A DNA stretch of 64,000 nt from Woeseiaceae bacterium (lineage in GTDB: Bacteria; Pseudomonadota; Gammaproteobacteria; Steroidobacterales; Woeseiaceae): the NCBI GenBank assembly GCA_021773095.1, contig JAJFKR010000006.1, positions 186,001-250,000 on the forward strand, in the 5' to 3' direction. Under the pieces are notes generated by a model. It saw only the letters and a program-made list of their open reading frames with translations, was not told where the DNA came from and ran no database searches. Below, piece after piece: positions 36,134 through 45,900 of this stretch. The position numbers were made by a program, and so were the translations under genes. Numbering within the stretch: the stretch's first letter is position 1; every line of letters starts with the position of its first letter.

Positions 36134-36595
36134 ATGCCGACTTTTGTTTACATGACAAATTGTGACGGTTGCGGCGAGTGCGTGGATATTTGTCCTTCAG
36201 ACATCATGCACATCGATCCTACACACCGGCGCGCGTTCAATATCGAACCTAACTTCTGCTGGGAATGTTACTCCTGCGTAAAGGCTTGCCCGCAAAATGC
36301 GATCGACGTTCGCGGTTATGCCGACTTCGCTCCCTTGGGTCACAGCGTCCGCCCGATCCGGGATGAGGAAGAGGCCACTATTGCCTGGAAAATCAAATTC
36401 CGGGACGGCCGGGAGAAGAATTTCGAGTCGCCGATCCGAACCACCCCGTGGGGGTCGATAAAATCAGCATCCGATTACGACGCGCCGAGTCAGGAGGCTA
36501 TTAACTCCCAGGAGCTTGCGCACGAACCGGCCGGACTTAATGTCGATGAGCTGCCCGCATTAACTCCGGACCAACTCAAGCAGGGAGTAGTGTAA
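36134..36595 (+). CDS. aprB: adenylylsulfate reductase beta subunit
   Basis: 153 aa. N-terminal ferredoxin domain with CDGCGECVDICP and CWECYSCVKACP for two [4Fe-4S] clusters, then the family's beta-sheet and C-terminal tail that wraps the alpha subunit. Carries electrons between the AprA flavin and AprM. Stop codon shares one base with the aprA ATG. Confidence 0.96.
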   Translation: MPTFVYMTNCDGCGECVDICPSDIMHIDPTHRRAFNIEPNFCWECYSCVKACPQNAIDVRGYADFAPLGHSVRPIRDEEEATIAWKIKFRDGREKNFESPIRTTPWGSIKSASDYDAPSQEAINSQELAHEPAGLNVDELPALTPDQLKQGVV

Positions 36596-38439
36596 TGGGA
36601 TTGTTTTCGGGGAGAAAAACAGTATTCGTGGATTCCGATGTGCTCGTCATCGGTGGCGGCATGGCGGGTTGTGGTGCCACTTACGAATCCAGATTTTGGG
36701 GTCGAGATAAGAAAGTCGTTGTTGTAGAGAAAGCCAACATTGAGCGTAGCGGAGCTGTTGCGCAGGGCCTGTACGCAATCAACTGCTATATGGGCATGCA
36801 GTGGGACGAGAATCAGCCCGAAGATCATGTTCGTTATGCCCGTAACGACCTAATGGGTTTGGTCCGGGAGGACCTCGGCTACGACATCGCCCGCCACGTC
36901 GATGCAACCGTGCACATGTTCGAGGAATGGGGTCTGCCGATCATGAAAGACCCTGAGACCGGCCGGTACATGCGGGAAGGCAAGTGGCAGATCATGATTC
37001 ACGGCGAAAGCTACAAGCCAATCGTTGCCGAAGCCGCGCGCAAGGCCGCTACTAAAGTCTATAACCGGATCATGGTGACCCATCTGTTGATGGACAAGAA
37101 GAAAGAAAACCGTGTTGCCGGTGCCGTTGGTTTCAATGTGCGCACCGGTGAGTTTTACGTGTTCCGTGCCAAGGCAGTCATCGTCGCGGCCGGTGGCGCG
37201 TCGCATATCTTCAAACCGCGTTCGGTGGGTGAGGGCATGGGTCGTACCTGGTATGCCCCGTGGAGTAGCGCTTCAGCTTATGCATTACCGATCCTCGCCG
37301 GCGCCAAGATGACGCAGATGGAGAACCGCATTGTTCTCACACGTTTCAAAGACGGTTACGGTCCTGTTGGTGCCTACTTTCTGCATCTAAAGACCTATAC
37401 GGAAAATGCGTACGGCAATGAATACGAGTCCACCTGGTACGAAAACACCAAGGCACTGGTCGGCGATTACGTTGATCATCAACCGGTGCCGACTTGCCTC
37501 AGAAATCACGCGTTTTTAGAAGAGCTAAAGGCAGGCCGCGGGCCCATCCGCATGGTGACCAAAGAAGCCTTCCAGGATCCGCACAAAGAGACGGTCGGCT
37601 GGGAGAATTTCCTCGGCATGACGGTCGGGCAGGCGGTTGTCTGGGCAGCACAAAATATCGATCCCAAGGAAATCAATCCGGAACTGACCACGTCCGAGCC
37701 TTACGTCATGGGTTCGCACGCCACCTGCTCAGGCGCGTGGGCCAGCGGTCCGGAGGACTATGCACCGGATGAGTACCAGTGGGGCTATAACCGCATGATG
37801 ACCGTCGATGGACTCTTCGGTGCCGGCGACACCATCGGTGGCACGGCACACAAGTTCTCGTCCGGATCGTTCGCCGAGGGCAGGATCGCCGGCAAGGCCG
37901 CGATCAAGTACATCGATGACCTTGGCAAAGATGCACCGGAAGTCAGTGAGGATGAGTACCAGAACCTCAAAAAGGTCGTCTACCAGCCCATGGAGAACTA
38001 CTCCGTCGGCCGCAACGAGATCGTCGCTGGAACGGTTTCACCCAGTTACCTGTTGCCGATCCATGGTCTGCAGCGTTTGGAAAAAATCATGGACGAATAT
38101 GTCGCTGGCATTAGCTCGCATTACACGACCAACGAGCACATGCTCAATCGCGGGCTGGAGTTGCTGGAGATGCTCAAGGAAGACATGCACCATCTCGGTG
38201 CCGAAGATCTTCATCAGTTGCAGCGGGCATGGGAGCTGAACCATCGAATCCTGGCCTCGGAGTGTGTGACGCAGCACACGATGTTCCGCAAGGAAACCCG
38301 CTGGCCCGGGTATTACTATCGTGGCGATCATATGAAACTGGACGACACCGATTGGCATTGCTTCACCTTGTCGCAATACAACCGTGAAGCGAATGAGTGG
38401 TCGATGGAGAAGGCGCCCGTTTATCACATCGTCGACTAG
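36595..38439 (+). CDS. aprA: adenylylsulfate reductase alpha subunit
   Basis: 614 aa flavoprotein. FAD-binding VLVIGGGMAGCGATYESR near the start, NIERSGAVAQGLYAINCYMG, and the late HKFSSGSFAEGRIAGKAA block of the fumarate-reductase-like fold. In this context it oxidises sulfite plus AMP to APS. No sat (ATP sulfurylase) gene lies in the window. Confidence 0.97.
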   Translation: MGLFSGRKTVFVDSDVLVIGGGMAGCGATYESRFWGRDKKVVVVEKANIERSGAVAQGLYAINCYMGMQWDENQPEDHVRYARNDLMGLVREDLGYDIARHVDATVHMFEEWGLPIMKDPETGRYMREGKWQIMIHGESYKPIVAEAARKAATKVYNRIMVTHLLMDKKKENRVAGAVGFNVRTGEFYVFRAKAVIVAAGGASHIFKPRSVGEGMGRTWYAPWSSASAYALPILAGAKMTQMENRIVLTRFKDGYGPVGAYFLHLKTYTENAYGNEYESTWYENTKALVGDYVDHQPVPTCLRNHAFLEELKAGRGPIRMVTKEAFQDPHKETVGWENFLGMTVGQAVVWAAQNIDPKEINPELTTSEPYVMGSHATCSGAWASGPEDYAPDEYQWGYNRMMTVDGLFGAGDTIGGTAHKFSSGSFAEGRIAGKAAIKYIDDLGKDAPEVSEDEYQNLKKVVYQPMENYSVGRNEIVAGTVSPSYLLPIHGLQRLEKIMDEYVAGISSHYTTNEHMLNRGLELLEMLKEDMHHLGAEDLHQLQRAWELNHRILASECVTQHTMFRKETRWPGYYYRGDHMKLDDTDWHCFTLSQYNREANEWSMEKAPVYHIVD

Positions 38440-38821
38440 TGATCCGAACAACCCGTGTCTTTTCTGTACGCCACGCGAGGTGACAGGGAGTAACGCGCTG
38501 GCATACAGCTCGCGCGACAGTTACCCCGTTAGCCCGGGTCATTCGTTAATTATCCCGTTTCGGCACTGTGCCAGCTTCTTTGATCTCACTGCTGACGAGG
38601 CAAGCGCCTGTATGGAGCTTGTCGCAGCTGAGCGAATGACACTGGATAGCGAGTTCAGTCCCGACGGCTATAACATGGGCGTCAACGTGAATGCCGCCGC
38701 CGGGCAGAGCATTTTCCACGTCCACATCCATTTGATTCCCCGTTACGCTGGCGATACCGCAAACCCTCGAGGTGGTGTGCGACACGTCATCCCCACCAAG
38801 GCTGCCTATACCCGCAAGTAA
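38393..38821 (+). CDS. HIT family nucleotide hydrolase
   Basis: About 142 aa. The histidine triad HVHIHLIPR is complete, and PCLFC opens the domain as in many bacterial HIT proteins. The only in-frame starts (GTG 38384, ATG 38393) lie inside the end of aprA, so the genes overlap by about 47 bases and are probably coupled. HIT enzymes hydrolyse nucleoside phosphoramidates and dinucleotides; Fhit-type members also split adenylylsulfate, the product of AprBA, which may explain the placement. Confidence 0.85.
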   Translation: MSGRWRRRPFITSSTSDPNNPCLFCTPREVTGSNALAYSSRDSYPVSPGHSLIIPFRHCASFFDLTADEASACMELVAAERMTLDSEFSPDGYNMGVNVNAAAGQSIFHVHIHLIPRYAGDTANPRGGVRHVIPTKAAYTRK

Positions 38822-38946
38822 AGCGAGTCGGCGTGGGTACTAAGGTTTCTGCGCAGGCTGCCGCTAATATTAATTGAAGATCGATTGTGTTGGATAGTGC
38901 GGCCACAGCGCTCAGTGAACCGCGCCGCGATACGAAAGAGTGAAGA

Positions 38947-40776
38947 ATGACAGAGCACCCGGTTGACATGATTGGGCGGTACGAACTGATTCGGCCTATT
39001 GGCAAGGGCGCACAGGGAGCAGTGCACCTGGCGCGCGATCCGAGGCTGGATCGCTATGTCGCGATAAAAATACTCAACGAAAAAGATGCTGAATTCAATC
39101 GGCTGGCCGAAGACGGTACGCCGTTAGAGGCGCGTATTTCGAGTCGCTTGAAGCACCCAAACATCATCCCGATTTTTGATGCGGGTGTGTGTGAAGAGGG
39201 TGCCTACCTGGTCTTCGAATACGTCGAGGGAGAACCGCTGGCAAAAAGCTTGATTGCCAACGGGCCGCTGTCGATAGAGGCGGCCGTGCCGCTGATCGCA
39301 TCGATCCTGAAAGCTGTTGCCACGGCACACGCATCGGAAATCGTGCATCTTGACCTCAATCCGAGAAATATCATGATGGATGCCGACAATGTGCCGCGGA
39401 TCATGGATTTTGGTCTCGCGCAATACTTGGGCCTCGAGCGCGAACCCAGCGAATTCGTCAGCGGTACGCTGCGTTATATGGCTCCTGAGCATCTTTGGGG
39501 AAAACAACTGGGTCCCTGGACTGATGTGTTTGCGTTGGGCTGCACTTTCTTTGAGGTTGTCACCGGCCAAAGAGCGATGCGTGGAGAGTCAATTGAACAG
39601 ATCCAGTTCAAAATCATCTCCGCGGACGTCGATTTTACGCCGCTCATGCAAATTCCGCACGGCGATGCCTTCGCCCGGTTTCTTGCCGGATCATTGGAAA
39701 AAAGTCGCGAAGGGCGTTATTCCGATTGCTCGGTCATGAGCGAAGCCTTCGAGCTATTCCTGAATAATGTCGGGCTTGCCGATAAAGCGGAGGCGGACGG
39801 CTCAAGTCACAGTACGATCGACTTTCTTCTGCGACGTATGCAACGAACGGGAGACTTTCCGACGATTTCCCGCACCTTGTCGGATATTAATCGGCTCGCC
39901 GGAGACGATCGCAGCGCCAACGCGGACAAGCTGGCCAATGTAATTCTGCGGGACTTCGCGCTGACCGCCAAACTTCTAAAGCTCGTCAATTCCGCTTTCT
40001 ACGGCACCCGTGTCGCGGAAATTACCAATGTCTCGCAGGCCGTTGTTTTCCTCGGCATCGAGCAGGTGCGGATGACGGCAAACAGCCTGTTCCTGTTCGG
40101 CAACATGAAGGGTGACTCCGCTGTATTGAAGGACTCGATGATCAAGTCCTTCCTGAGCGGCTTGATTGCGCGCCACCTGGCGCAACGTGAGAAGCTGCCG
40201 GACGCGGAGGAGGCGTTTATCTGTGGCATGTGTCAAAACCTTGGCGAAAATCTCGTCATGTTTTATTTCGCTGATGAATTTGAGGACATTATTGAATCTC
40301 AGAAAAACGATGACCTCGACAAAGCGGCTGCAGCGCGTGGCGTGCTCGGTGTAAATTACTCCGAACTGGGTGCAGCGGTCGCTAAAACGTGGAATCTACC
40401 CAATTCGATCATCGAGTCCATTCGTGGTGTTCCACCGGGAAATGTTGTTGCACCGGAGACTGAAATTGAGAGGCTTCGGAACTGTGCGGTGTTCGCGAAC
40501 GAGCTATGTGACTTGTTGCAGAATCGCGAGCAAGATGAAGTCCAGGCCGCCATGCTCAAGCTCCTGATGCGGTTCGCACCCTGTTTTTCGATCGAACTCG
40601 TTTACTGTCAGCAGCTTGTTAGTGCGTGTTTTGAGAAACTGGAGCAGTTTGCCCCCATCTTCGAGATGGACGTATCTTCGAGCGACTATTGTCGGCGAAT
40701 GCAGTCCTGGTTGGACGAGCAACAGGCCAAAGCGGAGCAAAACGCAGTAGCGGCTGAACAGCCCGTGGCAGGGTAG
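38947..40776 (+). CDS. Ser/Thr protein kinase-HDOD fusion with altered catalytic loop
   Basis: 609 aa. Residues 11-275 form a Hanks-type kinase with glycine loop GKGAQGAV, Lys41 and DFG at 154-156, but the catalytic loop reads HLDLNPRN (134-141): the HRD Arg is Leu and the Lys after the catalytic Asp is Asn. From about 300 to 510 there is an HDOD domain (ILRDFALTAKLLKLVNSAFYG, QAVVFLGIEQVR), often found in signalling proteins. No membrane segment, so cytoplasmic. Monocistronic after a 125-base gap. Weak or pseudo-kinase activity is possible. Confidence 0.86.
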   Translation: MTEHPVDMIGRYELIRPIGKGAQGAVHLARDPRLDRYVAIKILNEKDAEFNRLAEDGTPLEARISSRLKHPNIIPIFDAGVCEEGAYLVFEYVEGEPLAKSLIANGPLSIEAAVPLIASILKAVATAHASEIVHLDLNPRNIMMDADNVPRIMDFGLAQYLGLEREPSEFVSGTLRYMAPEHLWGKQLGPWTDVFALGCTFFEVVTGQRAMRGESIEQIQFKIISADVDFTPLMQIPHGDAFARFLAGSLEKSREGRYSDCSVMSEAFELFLNNVGLADKAEADGSSHSTIDFLLRRMQRTGDFPTISRTLSDINRLAGDDRSANADKLANVILRDFALTAKLLKLVNSAFYGTRVAEITNVSQAVVFLGIEQVRMTANSLFLFGNMKGDSAVLKDSMIKSFLSGLIARHLAQREKLPDAEEAFICGMCQNLGENLVMFYFADEFEDIIESQKNDDLDKAAAARGVLGVNYSELGAAVAKTWNLPNSIIESIRGVPPGNVVAPETEIERLRNCAVFANELCDLLQNREQDEVQAAMLKLLMRFAPCFSIELVYCQQLVSACFEKLEQFAPIFEMDVSSSDYCRRMQSWLDEQQAKAEQNAVAAEQPVAG

Positions 40777-40791
40777 TTCGGTTTTCTGACT

Positions 40792-42684
40792 TTATCGTCG
40801 TATTGGCAGGATAATCCGTGACGGATACTCGGCTGAGTGATGTACGGAATTTTCTGCGATTACACCCTCCGTTTCATCGTAGTTATTGCCGCCCGTGTTC
40901 AGGTTTCTCATGTATTGCGGGAATTTGCTCGAAGCAATTTCGACGCGAATGCGATGACCTTTTTTGAATTCGTAACTCGTCGACATCGCCGTTGGATTCA
41001 GCTCGTAAACCTGACCTGATTCCATGAAAACCTGCTGGTCATATCCGTCTCGGTAGCGGGCACGAAGAATAGTGTCGTCAACATTGTACGCCGTGCCATC
41101 GGGATACACGTCAACCAGCTTGATGGTGAAATCGGTGTCTTTCGCATCTGATGAGACGAACAGTTTTGCGCGCACGAACCCGGTGACCTCCGTATTTTCT
41201 TCGAGTGCCTCAGTTGAGTACACGAGGACGTCGGCACGTGCCTCGATGCCACGCTGGTCGAAGCTGCCGCCCACCGATGCGTCGCTGTTACAACAGACGC
41301 CACCGCCCAAACTCGGTACAGGGTTCATCGGGTCGTAACTGAATGTGTCGGTCGACGCACCGGAAGCCTCAAGGGTGGAAAGGGTGCCATTACCGAATAC
41401 GCTGTTTGCATTCCCATCGCTGGCGAGATACATCGTCGTCATTTCGATATTTTGTGGTGGCCAGGTTTTTGCGCTTGCCCATTCATTGCGGCCCATCGTA
41501 TAAAATTGAACCCTGGGCGTATTCTTCCGAAACTTGCTGCGCTTGTCTTTCATGTAATGGTCCAGGAAAGAGTAGATCGTATCGGAATAAGGAAATGTTG
41601 CATTGCCGACATTCAAGTCACCGGCGATCAGGTCTTCGTGCTCGGGCGTTCGGAAAAAACCGCAGTGGAGTGTTGGTGCAACCACCATGTATTGACCATC
41701 ACGGACCGATTTATCGCTGGCGTTATTTCGCACATGATTATAAAGCGCGAGATTGGGTCCCTGACTGACATCGAACCAACTGTTGAACCAGAAAGCTGGC
41801 ACGCCGAAATCTTCGTCATCGTGATACAGGCCGCTCTGGAACCACTTGGGATCGTTGGGCGTACGTGCCATCAAATTAGCGCCGGGTCCTTCGTTACCGC
41901 CGGCATCTTTCAGCCACTCAACCGAGGGAAGTTTTCTGAGTTGTTTTTTCCAGTTGACTGTCGGCATATCTGCGGCAAGATCGTAGGCTTTACGGAGTCG
42001 TTGCAGCTGCTCCTGACTAAGGCCGTCAGGAAACTGCGGTCGAATATTTTGTTGGACGTAATAAAGCCAAACTGAAAACAGGGTTTGATGAGCGCCACCT
42101 TTGTACCAGTTGCCTTGTTCGAAATACTCTCCAACCCGGCCAATTCCCGCACCTGAGGCCATCGGAATCATCGCAGCATGAGCGGGATGATTCTGGGCTG
42201 CGAGCGCGAGTTGCCATTCGGCTGTGGACGAGCAACCCAGGGTCGCGACTTTACCACTGGACCATTCCTGATCGGCGAGCCAGGTCAGAGCGTCGTAGCC
42301 GTCGGTACGTGGTCGGCCGAGAATCTCCCAATCACCCTCCGAATAATATCGACCGCGTTCATTTTGCACGACAAATGCATAGCCGTGTTTAATGGCATCA
42401 ATCGCCAATCGCAACTGGATGCCATCAATCTTGTTGAAGTTATACGGAGTCTTGACGAATATAACCGGGAACGGTCCGTCGCCTTTCGGCGTATAGATAT
42501 CGGTCGCGAGGCCCGTACCGTCTCGCATCGGTACCATGACAATTGTGTCGGCTTCGGAAATGGCTGAAAATTTCGCCAAATTCGGGTCTTCGTCTGTTTG
42601 TGCGAAGGAAGTCAACGACAGCAGCAACGCGCTTAATGAGAGGAATGATTTCGATCGGACTAGAGGGCGTTCGGGGTTCGTCAT
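40792..42684 (-). CDS. CocE/NonD family exported hydrolase (X-Pro dipeptidyl-peptidase-like)
   Basis: 630 aa. Start at 42684 has GGGAG seven bases upstream and begins a signal peptide (SFLSLSALLLSLTSFAQ). N-terminal alpha/beta hydrolase domain with VPMRDGTGLATDIYTPKG, nucleophile region LGCSSTAEWQ, and THCGFF-like His region (PTLHCGFFRTPEH); C-terminal jelly-roll domain with FKKGHRIRVEIASSKFP. Members are serine esterases, glutaryl acylases or X-Pro peptidases; the substrate cannot be told. Confidence 0.85.
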   Translation of the reverse strand: MTNPERPLVRSKSFLSLSALLLSLTSFAQTDEDPNLAKFSAISEADTIVMVPMRDGTGLATDIYTPKGDGPFPVIFVKTPYNFNKIDGIQLRLAIDAIKHGYAFVVQNERGRYYSEGDWEILGRPRTDGYDALTWLADQEWSSGKVATLGCSSTAEWQLALAAQNHPAHAAMIPMASGAGIGRVGEYFEQGNWYKGGAHQTLFSVWLYYVQQNIRPQFPDGLSQEQLQRLRKAYDLAADMPTVNWKKQLRKLPSVEWLKDAGGNEGPGANLMARTPNDPKWFQSGLYHDDEDFGVPAFWFNSWFDVSQGPNLALYNHVRNNASDKSVRDGQYMVVAPTLHCGFFRTPEHEDLIAGDLNVGNATFPYSDTIYSFLDHYMKDKRSKFRKNTPRVQFYTMGRNEWASAKTWPPQNIEMTTMYLASDGNANSVFGNGTLSTLEASGASTDTFSYDPMNPVPSLGGGVCCNSDASVGGSFDQRGIEARADVLVYSTEALEENTEVTGFVRAKLFVSSDAKDTDFTIKLVDVYPDGTAYNVDDTILRARYRDGYDQQVFMESGQVYELNPTAMSTSYEFKKGHRIRVEIASSKFPQYMRNLNTGGNNYDETEGVIAENSVHHSAEYPSRIILPIRR

Positions 42685-42830
42685 GGTGTTCTCCCGCCTT
42701 TTTTTGGTCTTTGAGGGAGAGTATACGCCCTGGGCAGATAATTCTGGCGAATTGGAAATGTATCGGGAATTACGCTCGCACATACAGGTCTATAGACTTA
42801 GTCTTGGCCTTGTCGGGAACAGGGGGACAA

Positions 42831-44447
42831 ATGGCCGAAAATAAATCTCGCCGGGAATTTCTCACATCGATAGGTCGTGCCGTCGGCGGTTCCGCTGTAC
42901 TAAAGACAATGGCGGCGATGGGAGTCGGCGTGTCTGTTACCGCTTGTGGTTCCTCATCGGCTGCGCCGGTTTCGGCACCGCTACCGCCACCACCACCGCC
43001 TCCGCCGGGCGGAATGCTGTCCCCGCGGCCGGGCGACTGGCCCGCAAACGTTGGCGCAGGCAACTCAGTGGTTATTCTCGGTGGCGGAATTACCGGGATG
43101 ACGGCTGCGCTGGAAATGACGCGACTTGGCTACAGTTGCACGATTCTCGAAGCAAACTCCATGGCGGGAGGACGCAACAAAACCATCCGCGCCGGCGACT
43201 CGATCAATGAGACGGACTCTTCGCAAACCTGCAATTTCGACTTTAATAGTGAACTGTATTTCAATGCGGGCCCGGCAAGGATTGCACATCATCATGAATT
43301 CCTGCTCGGATATTGCCGTGAATTTGGTGTCGCTCTTGAAACCTTTGTCAACGACAATCGTGCCGCACTACTGCACTCAACAACATCGATGGGCGGGCAA
43401 GCGATTATTGCCCGTCGCGTTCAGGCAGATACGCGCGGCTATATCGCGAGGCTGCTTGCCCTGGCCGTTAATCAGAATGCTCTGGACCAGGAGTTGTCGG
43501 CGAGTGACAAGACCAATATTCTGCAGATGCTGGCCGGCTTCGGCGATCTTGACGGCAACTTCGATTACTCAGGAACAAGCAGGGCGGGATTCCCGGGACA
43601 GGAAAACTCCGGCAGCCGCCAACGAGGTGCTTTGGTCAACCCGCTGCAGTTGCAGGACCTGATCACCGAAACCTTCTGGCAGCAACGCCAGGGATTTCCG
43701 GAAAGCCTGAACCAGCAGGCCACAATGCTGCAACCGGTCGGCGGTATGGACAGGATCGCGCGGGCATTTGAGGCACAGGTTACGAACGACCTGATTACCG
43801 AGGCGCAGGTGACCGAAATCAGGAAGATCACCAACGGCGTTCGTATTACGTTTGACCGGCTCGGCACGCCGACACAGCTTGACGCAGACTTCTGCGTTTG
43901 TACCATTCCTGCAACGGTTCTCCGGAATATCCCGAACGACTTTTCCGCCGCGCACCAGTCGGAAATTGCCAACTTCAATTATTCGGCGGCGGGGAAAGTC
44001 GCGTTTCAATCTCGCAGGTTCTGGGAGCAGGACCACAATATTTACGGAGGTATATCCTGGACGACGCAGGACATCACTCAGATCTGGTATCCCAACAGTG
44101 GCTTCGGCCAGGACAACGGCATTCTGGTTGGCGCTTACACATTCGGCGGGTCGGCCGGCGTCAATTTCGCAAATCTGTCACCGCAGGAGCGCATCAATAT
44201 GGCCGTTTTACAGGGCGGTAATCTGCATTCTGAAATGAGTACAGAGGTCGGCCGCGGAATCAGTATTGCCTGGCCGAAGATTCCTTTCCAGCTTGGCGCT
44301 TGGGGTACTTCAAGTCCGCAGACCCTGTTGACGCCGGACGAGAAGATTGTTTTCGCCGGAGAGCACCTGAGTATCCTGCAGGGTTGGCAGGAAGGCGCGA
44401 TTCTCTCGGCATACCACGCCATCGATCGCGTGGTCGCCAATACCTGA
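42831..44447 (+). CDS. Tat-exported FAD amine oxidase
   Basis: 538 aa. Start at 42831 follows AGGGGGA. The N-terminus has a twin-arginine signal (SRREFLTSIGRAVGG) ending in VTACGS, a possible lipobox, then an eight-proline linker. FAD fold: VVILGGGITGMTAALEMTRLG and EANSMAGGRN; the C-terminal flavin motif is VFAGEHLSILQGWQEGAILSAY. Flavin monoamine/L-amino acid oxidase superfamily, acting outside the cytoplasm. Convergent with an APC permease gene 18 bases away, which may import the product or share its substrate. Confidence 0.87.
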   Translation: MAENKSRREFLTSIGRAVGGSAVLKTMAAMGVGVSVTACGSSSAAPVSAPLPPPPPPPPGGMLSPRPGDWPANVGAGNSVVILGGGITGMTAALEMTRLGYSCTILEANSMAGGRNKTIRAGDSINETDSSQTCNFDFNSELYFNAGPARIAHHHEFLLGYCREFGVALETFVNDNRAALLHSTTSMGGQAIIARRVQADTRGYIARLLALAVNQNALDQELSASDKTNILQMLAGFGDLDGNFDYSGTSRAGFPGQENSGSRQRGALVNPLQLQDLITETFWQQRQGFPESLNQQATMLQPVGGMDRIARAFEAQVTNDLITEAQVTEIRKITNGVRITFDRLGTPTQLDADFCVCTIPATVLRNIPNDFSAAHQSEIANFNYSAAGKVAFQSRRFWEQDHNIYGGISWTTQDITQIWYPNSGFGQDNGILVGAYTFGGSAGVNFANLSPQERINMAVLQGGNLHSEMSTEVGRGISIAWPKIPFQLGAWGTSSPQTLLTPDEKIVFAGEHLSILQGWQEGAILSAYHAIDRVVANT

Positions 44448-44465
44448 TTGCGCTGTCGCGCGCGA

Positions 44466-45764
44466 CTATTTGTGCTTCGAGGCCAGACAGTAGAACAAAA
44501 CGCCGCTTGCAATAATCCCCAAACCAAAAAGGCCCTCTGTCGGCCGGTTTGCGAGAACGAATCCCAGGGTTGCCCCCATCAATACAAGGTAGACCAGCGG
44601 CGTTAGCGGATATGCGAACGTACGATACGGTCTCGGCAGACTGGGAAATCGCCAACGCATTACGAATACGCCAGCGACCGTGACGAAGCTGTTTAACGCC
44701 AATGTGAATCCGGCGAACACCAGTATCGATTCGAAGTTCGAAGAGATAATAAATGCGATCGCCAGTACTGATTGTGCGGTAATGGCGATGTAGGGCAGTC
44801 CGTCCATATTCGTGACGGATAGTTTGCGTAACGGTGCGAAGTCTTCGCCAATAATCTGCAGAACTCGCGGCCCTGCGATGGTCATCGCGCTCACCGTGGA
44901 GATCAGCAGCAAGGCCAGCGCAATCCCGGCAAGACGTCCGCCAATCTCACCGAACGCAAATTCCGCGGCGACAAAACCAACCTCTATCTGTCCGACCATT
45001 GCGTCCATTGGTGCCACTCTAAGAAATACGTAGTTCAGCAAGACGTACAGGACAGTCACAACGGCTGTGCCGAGAAATAGTATTCGCGGTAAGTATCTCT
45101 GCGGGTTTTCCAGTTCACCGCTCAAATAGGTAGCCGCATTCCAGCCGGTGTACGCGTAGCTGACGTAAATCAGCGCTACGGCATAGCTGGCGCTGGACAT
45201 CACCGCGGCATCGCCGGACGACGGAAGGAAATCGACAGCCTGGGGGGCATCGACTATGAGCAGCGCAGTTACGCTAAAGCCTATGATCGCCAGGACTTTC
45301 AGGACCGTAAAAAATGCCTGCAAACCACCACTGCGCTGCCGATTACTTGCATGAACAAGCGTCAATAGGACCACCAGTGCCACTGCGACCGCTTTTTCAG
45401 CGGCTGGGGAATACTCCGTTTCCAGTGCGGAGGTCAGGTAGGCCGCAAACGTCAGGGCGGCCAGCGCTGTTGGTCCGGCGAAGCCGATCGTCGCAGATAC
45501 CCAGCCTGACACAAAGCCGGCAACGGGGTGATAAATGCGTGCCAGGAAATTGTACTCACCGCCTGAGCGCGGCATTGCAGCGCCGAGTTCGGCGTATGTC
45601 ATCGCGCCGCACAGTGCGATGACTCCACCGATCACCCACAACGCTAACAACGCAAATCCAGAACGAATATCGGCAAGCTGAAAGCCGAGGCTCGTAAATA
45701 CGCCGGTACCGATCATATTAGCGATCACAACAGCGGTTACTGTCGTGTGGCGAAACTTCTGCAT
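44466..45764 (-). CDS. APC superfamily amino acid/polyamine permease
   Basis: 432 aa with about 12 membrane helices. Start at 45764 has GGGAG five bases upstream and then reads MQKFRHTTVTAVVIANMIGTGVF, the usual first APC helix with GTG; the longer frame to 45827 is less likely. YAELGAAMPRSGGEYNF is the conserved loop after helix 2. Substrate unknown. Confidence 0.88.
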   Translation of the reverse strand: MQKFRHTTVTAVVIANMIGTGVFTSLGFQLADIRSGFALLALWVIGGVIALCGAMTYAELGAAMPRSGGEYNFLARIYHPVAGFVSGWVSATIGFAGPTALAALTFAAYLTSALETEYSPAAEKAVAVALVVLLTLVHASNRQRSGGLQAFFTVLKVLAIIGFSVTALLIVDAPQAVDFLPSSGDAAVMSSASYAVALIYVSYAYTGWNAATYLSGELENPQRYLPRILFLGTAVVTVLYVLLNYVFLRVAPMDAMVGQIEVGFVAAEFAFGEIGGRLAGIALALLLISTVSAMTIAGPRVLQIIGEDFAPLRKLSVTNMDGLPYIAITAQSVLAIAFIISSNFESILVFAGFTLALNSFVTVAGVFVMRWRFPSLPRPYRTFAYPLTPLVYLVLMGATLGFVLANRPTEGLFGLGIIASGVLFYCLASKHK

Positions 45765-45900
45765 TACGCTCCCCGAAAGCGGTATACTACGATATCTGGG
45801 CTCAATATTGACAGCTAGATCAGTCATATGTCGAGACTTTCTAGAAAACGTCGCAAGTTCGGGCTACGTCGAATCTGGCTGGCCTCCCTGTTTTTTTACG

